DNA of 64,000 bases, from contig NZ_KB906260.1 of NCBI RefSeq assembly GCF_000381265.1, positions 124,001-188,000 on the forward strand, in the 5' to 3' direction. Below the pieces are notes generated by a model. It saw nothing but the letters and a program-made list of their open reading frames with translations, made no database searches and had not been told where the DNA came from. The DNA comes from Curvibacter lanceolatus ATCC 14669. Its GTDB lineage: Bacteria; Pseudomonadota; Gammaproteobacteria; Burkholderiales; Burkholderiaceae_C. Of this stretch, positions 58,671 through 64,000 are shown in pieces. Position 1 is the stretch's first letter. Each line of letters begins with the position of its first letter. The translations under genes and the position numbers were made by a program.

Positions 58671-59204
58671 ATGCCCACCATAGGCTCCACCGCGCAAGCA
58701 AGTTCTGCCCCCCCCTCCAAACTCCAGGCGCCAAGCCTGAAGCGCCGCATGGCCTGCTGGCTGTATGAGGGCATGTTGATGTTTGGTGTGGTCTTCATTT
58801 CGGGTTACCTGTTTAGCACGCTCAGCCAGACGCGCAACGCGATGGACAACCGACACGGCCTGCAGGCCTTCCTGTTCGTGGTCTTTGGCATCTATTTCGC
58901 CTGGTTTTGGGCCAAGGGCCAAACCTTGGCCATGAAAACCTGGAACATCCGTGTGGTGGACCAGCACGGCCAGCCCCTTAGCCAGGCCCGCGCCCTGCTG
59001 CGCTATACCCTCAGCTGGATCTGGTTCTTGCCCCCACTGGGCGCCTCAGCAGCCCTCGGATTGAGTGGTGCCGAGACCGCCGTGATCATGGGCGGCTGGG
59101 TGGCCGTCTGGGCCATATTCAGCCGGTTCCAGCCCCAAGGCCAGTTCTGGCACGATGTGCTGGCTGGAACCCGGCTGATTCACTCCCAGCCCATGAGCCG
59201 CTGA
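58671..59204 (+). CDS. RDD family membrane protein
   Basis: 177 residues with three to four membrane helices. RDD hallmarks: the arginine-containing N-terminal RRMACWLYEGMLMFGVVFIS (first helix, Asp replaced by Glu) and AMKTWNIRVVDQHGQPLSQA after the second helix. The family is linked to ion or osmolyte transport in some species; function here unknown. Follows the DUF3106 gene by 17 bases, so it belongs to the same transcript. Confidence 0.88.
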   Translation: MPTIGSTAQASSAPPSKLQAPSLKRRMACWLYEGMLMFGVVFISGYLFSTLSQTRNAMDNRHGLQAFLFVVFGIYFAWFWAKGQTLAMKTWNIRVVDQHGQPLSQARALLRYTLSWIWFLPPLGASAALGLSGAETAVIMGGWVAVWAIFSRFQPQGQFWHDVLAGTRLIHSQPMSR

Positions 59205-59252
59205 AAGCAGCTTGTCATCAGACTGGGCATTGGTCAGACGCACAATAGCCAG

Positions 59253-59684
59253 ATGTCTTCACCACCGAGTTCCTCCGGGCAATCCCACTCGCCCTCCCCC
59301 AACGATTCGAGCAATCCACAAAAGGCGCGGCGCGGGCTCAACCGGATCTGGCATGCCACCGGGTATTCGCTCGAAGGCTTGCGTGCTGGCTGGACCGAAA
59401 CCGCGTTCCGGCAAGAGGCGATCGTCGCCACCGTACTCGTCCCAACGGCTTGCTGGCTGGGTGAGAATTGGGTGCAATCGGCCTTGCTGGCCGGCAGCGT
59501 GATCGCCGTGCTGGTGGTCGAACTGCTCAACACCGGCATTGAAACGGCCATGGACCGCATCGGACCCGAGTGGAATCACCTCTCCAAGCGTGCCAAGGAC
59601 ATGGGCAGTGCCGCCGTTCTGCTCAGCCTGCTGACCTGCATCACCATCTGGGGCGCAGCCCTCTGGAAACATTTTTCGCCATGA
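59253..59684 (+). CDS. dgkA: Diacylglycerol kinase
   Basis: 143 residues; the last 115 match DgkA, a small trimeric membrane enzyme recycling diacylglycerol to phosphatidic acid. Core: GLRAGWTETAFRQEAIVATV, VVELLNTGIETAMDRIG (active-site Glu/Asn) and LSKRAKDMGSAAVLLSLL. A serine/proline-rich N-terminal tail of 27 residues precedes the kinase. Its stop overlaps the next gene's ATG. Confidence 0.94.
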   Translation: MSSPPSSSGQSHSPSPNDSSNPQKARRGLNRIWHATGYSLEGLRAGWTETAFRQEAIVATVLVPTACWLGENWVQSALLAGSVIAVLVVELLNTGIETAMDRIGPEWNHLSKRAKDMGSAAVLLSLLTCITIWGAALWKHFSP

Positions 59685-60271
59685 CACCTGCATTCTCACT
59701 TGCCGTCTACTGCGGCTCCCGCATGGGACAAACACCCGAATTTGCTGCCTGCGCCCAGGCCGTAGGCCATTGGATCGGCAGCCGTGGGGGGCAATTGGTG
59801 TACGGCGGGGGTAACAACGGGCTCATGGGCCAAGTCGCCAATGCCACGCAAGATGCGGGCGGCCGGGTCGTCGGGGTGATTCCGACATCGCTGGTGGAAC
59901 TGGAGTTTGCCAACAAGCGCTGTGATGAACTCCACATCGTGGACAACATGCACCAGCGCAAGGCCATGATGGCCGAACGTGCAGACGCTTTTCTGGCTCT
60001 GCCCGGAGGCATTGGCACTTTTGAGGAGCTGTTTGAGGTCTGGACCTGGCGCCAACTGGGCTACCACAACAAACCGATCGGCATTCTGAACCTGGATGGC
60101 TACTACGACGAGATGCTCTCATTTCTGGGCAGTGGTGTCCGCCACGGCTTCATGAGTGAGTGGCAGATGTCCCTCATCGAAACCAGCGGCGACCTGAACA
60201 CACTGCTGCCCAAGCTGGTCGAAACGGCGGGCCTGAGCCAGCAGCGCGACGATCTGGCCAAGCAGATCTGA
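59681..60271 (+). CDS. LOG family protein (cytokinin-riboside-monophosphate phosphoribohydrolase type)
   Basis: 196 residues, TIGR00730/LOG family. SLAVYCGSRMGQTPEFAACA at the start, VYGGGNNGLMGQVANAT, and the catalytic PGGIGTFEELFEVWTWRQLG near residue 110. In plants and some bacteria such enzymes release cytokinin bases from nucleotides; in most bacteria they act as general nucleotide phosphoribohydrolases. ATG overlaps the dgkA stop (ATGA). Confidence 0.94.
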   Translation: MTPAFSLAVYCGSRMGQTPEFAACAQAVGHWIGSRGGQLVYGGGNNGLMGQVANATQDAGGRVVGVIPTSLVELEFANKRCDELHIVDNMHQRKAMMAERADAFLALPGGIGTFEELFEVWTWRQLGYHNKPIGILNLDGYYDEMLSFLGSGVRHGFMSEWQMSLIETSGDLNTLLPKLVETAGLSQQRDDLAKQI

Positions 60272-60299
60272 GGCCGCCAAACGCATGCGCCCATGAAAA

Positions 60300-60326
60300 C
60301 GGCCCGGGAGCACCGGGCCGAATCGA
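60300..60326 (-). terminator. Hairpin between LOG gene and glnB
   Basis: CGGCCCGG / CCGGGCCG 8-bp stem with GAGCA loop (60300-60320). On the minus strand TTTT follows, making a modest terminator for the PII gene; on the plus side no T run. Confidence 0.65.
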
Positions 60327-60371
60327 GAGAAATCCAGGGAGCTTTCCGCAACACCTGGATGGTCATTTCAC

Positions 60372-62445
<2,074 letters not shown>

Positions 62446-62464
62446 GAGAACAAAGGTGGCGGTG

Positions 62465-63697
62465 ATGGCAGAGCGTGACAACCAGACCGGCAGCCGGGGG
62501 CTTGAGCCAACGCCCGGGGCCAGCGGGGCCATGCCCCTGAATGAGAAAGATTATCTCATCCGGGTCATGGACTCGCTGGTGGAGATGCCCCAAACCCCTT
62601 GGAATCAATTGCTGGCGCAACAAGCCCATGCCACACCCTTCATGCGGCATGAATACCTGCTTGCACTCGAACGCAGCGGCAGCGCCTCACCCCGCACCGG
62701 CTGGTCACCTCAGGTGATCACGTTATGGCAAGGCCCAACACTGCAAGCGGCCTGTGTGGTCTACCTCAAGACCCACTCGTATGGCGAATATGTCTTTGAC
62801 TGGTCATGGGCCAACGCCTACCAGCAGCACGGTCTGGCCTACTACCCCAAGGCCGTGCTGGCCGTGCCATTCACGCCGGTGCCAGGCACCCGGCTGATGG
62901 CCAGCAGCCCAGAGTGGCGCCAGCAACTGCTTGAAACAGCCTTGGCGCATTGCCAGAAGATGAGGCTGTCCTCATTGCACCTGCTCTTTGGCAGTCAAGA
63001 GGATGTACAAACCAGCCAAGCGCTGGGTCTGATGACCCGGCACACCCTGCAGTTTCACTGGTCCAACCAGGGCTACCGCGACTTCGACCACTTCCTGGCC
63101 CAGCTCAGCCAGGAAAAACGGAAAAAGATCCGACAGGAGCGGCGCAAGGTTCACGCTGAGGGCGTGACCTTCAGATCAGCAAGAGGCGCCGCCATCAGCC
63201 CCAGCGATTGGGCTTTCTTTTACCGCTGTTACGAGCGCACCTACCTGGAGCACGGCAACCCGCCTTATCTGACACCCGAATTCTTCAAGCAGCAAGCCGA
63301 GCACCAAGCGGAAAGTTGGTTGATGTTCATTGCACAACGCCAGGGACAGCCGATGGCCGCCAGCCTGATTGCCCTGCAGGACGAGGAACAGGGCAAGCGG
63401 ACGGCCTACGGGCGCTATTGGGGGGCACTGGAGCGCGTCGATTGCCTGCACTTCGAGGCTTGCTACTACCAACCGCTGCAGTGGTGCATCGAAAACGGCT
63501 TTGACTGCTTCGAGGGCGGCGCCCAAGGGGAGCACAAGATGGCCAGGGCCTTGCTACCCACCGATACCCAGAGCACCCACTGGCTGGCGCACCCGGCCTT
63601 CGCAGAAGCGGTGCAAGACTTTCTTCAGCGCGAGGGGGCCGGCATGGAGAACTACATGCAGGACCTGCAGAAACACACCCCCTTCAAGGCACCCTAA
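62465..63697 (+). CDS. GNAT/BioF2-like acyltransferase (COG3146 type)
   Basis: 410 residues. Pattern of the peptidogalycan-biosynthesis/GNAT-like COG3146 family: ATPFMRHEYLLALERSGSAS near the N-terminus, DWSWANAYQQHGLAYYPKAV, QEKRKKIRQERRKVHAEGV, and the C-terminal GRYWGALERVDCLHFEACYY with FEGGAQGEHKMARALLP. Substrate unknown. Start uncertain: ATG 62465 has AAGG upstream; ATG 62444 overlaps the divergent nadE start; ATG 62531 is the third option. Confidence 0.88.
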   Translation: MAERDNQTGSRGLEPTPGASGAMPLNEKDYLIRVMDSLVEMPQTPWNQLLAQQAHATPFMRHEYLLALERSGSASPRTGWSPQVITLWQGPTLQAACVVYLKTHSYGEYVFDWSWANAYQQHGLAYYPKAVLAVPFTPVPGTRLMASSPEWRQQLLETALAHCQKMRLSSLHLLFGSQEDVQTSQALGLMTRHTLQFHWSNQGYRDFDHFLAQLSQEKRKKIRQERRKVHAEGVTFRSARGAAISPSDWAFFYRCYERTYLEHGNPPYLTPEFFKQQAEHQAESWLMFIAQRQGQPMAASLIALQDEEQGKRTAYGRYWGALERVDCLHFEACYYQPLQWCIENGFDCFEGGAQGEHKMARALLPTDTQSTHWLAHPAFAEAVQDFLQREGAGMENYMQDLQKHTPFKAP

Positions 63698-63735
63698 AGC
63701 CAATACGGCCGGCCAGAAACGACTGGCCCGTCAGA

Positions 63736-64000
63736 TCAGAAGGTTTCCCAGTCATCGTCTGACCCTGCCTTGGCGGGGGCAGCAGGCGCGCTGCCACCAG
63801 GCGCCCGCAGGCTGGGTGTCGATGCGGCCGGCTTGGCCTGCGCCACCCGCTTGGGAGCTGGTGTCGGGTGTGGGGCAGCGACGGCCTTGGGTGCTGTGGC
63901 GTGGCGCAAGGGCGCGGCCACCGGCATGCTGGGCGCCGCAGGCGCACTGGCATGGCCGTCGCCGACCAGCTTGAACACCGCCACGGCGCGAACCAGCTCC
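63736..64000 (-). CDS. C-terminal tail of a methyl-accepting chemotaxis protein (partial)
   Basis: The minus-strand frame is open to the window end and reads ELVRAVAVFKL..., then a long alanine/proline-rich linker, and ends DDDWETF. The terminal pentapeptide is close to the NWETF tether by which MCPs bind CheR methyltransferase and CheB. The signalling domain lies outside the window. Convergent with the COG3146 gene; a short GGCCAG/CTGGCC stem (63711-63728) lies between them. Confidence 0.75.
   Translation of the reverse strand, partial: ELVRAVAVFKLVGDGHASAPAAPSMPVAAPLRHATAPKAVAAPHPTPAPKRVAQAKPAASTPSLRAPGGSAPAAPAKAGSDDDWETF

Overview
The window is GC-rich chromosomal DNA, tightly packed with genes. 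Gene content and order (sulfate-binding protein/ssu/cys clusters, ilvB-ilvN-ilvC followed by pssA and leuA, aat-bpt, thiOSGE) point to a betaproteobacterium of the order Burkholderiales, most likely Comamonadaceae. That placement is inference from protein character and synteny, not a database result. No plasmid, phage, CRISPR or complete insertion sequence is visible.

Layout. 1-12292 is mostly sulfur acquisition on the minus strand: a sulfate-binding protein cut by the window edge, metNIQ with metY, and ssuE-ssuA-(small ORF)-ssuD-ssuC-ssuB; an azoreductase and a cupin protein are interspersed. 12546-22467, plus strand, holds yggX, a degenerate mnmC, a TauE-type permease, and the sulfate-reduction run cysI-DUF934-cysH-cysD-cysN, followed by a 7Fe ferredoxin and a ferredoxin-NADP reductase. 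cysN carries a +1 change in a C7 tract that scrambles its C-terminus.

22911-33647 is the disturbed part. A membrane sensor kinase stops right after its phospho-acceptor domain and runs head-on into fragments of large secreted DUF11-type repeat proteins. The fragments (signal-peptide start, beta-barrel piece, repeat modules, another module piece) lie in an order that cannot encode one protein. Upstream lie two intact secreted DUF11-type genes.

33999-40823 is a thiamine locus: thiD on the minus strand, a TPP riboswitch before thiO-thiS-thiG-thiE, and a second TPP riboswitch before a TonB-dependent receptor, implying outer-membrane import of thiamine or a precursor. Two identical tRNA-Asn genes follow. 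41172-46591 is a signalling cluster: an extracellular-solute-binding protein, a multi-PAS kinase split by a G9 tract, a CheY-like regulator, and divergently an HTH-receiver protein and a receiver-HPt protein.

46662-64000 is housekeeping: aat-bpt (N-degron transferases), an IclR regulator, a PBP7-type peptidase, leuA with a convincing leucine attenuator, pssA, ilvC, ilvN, ilvB, a sigma-factor operon with DUF3619 and DUF3106 genes, RDD, dgkA, a LOG protein, PII, nadE, a COG3146-like acyltransferase, and the tail of a chemoreceptor.
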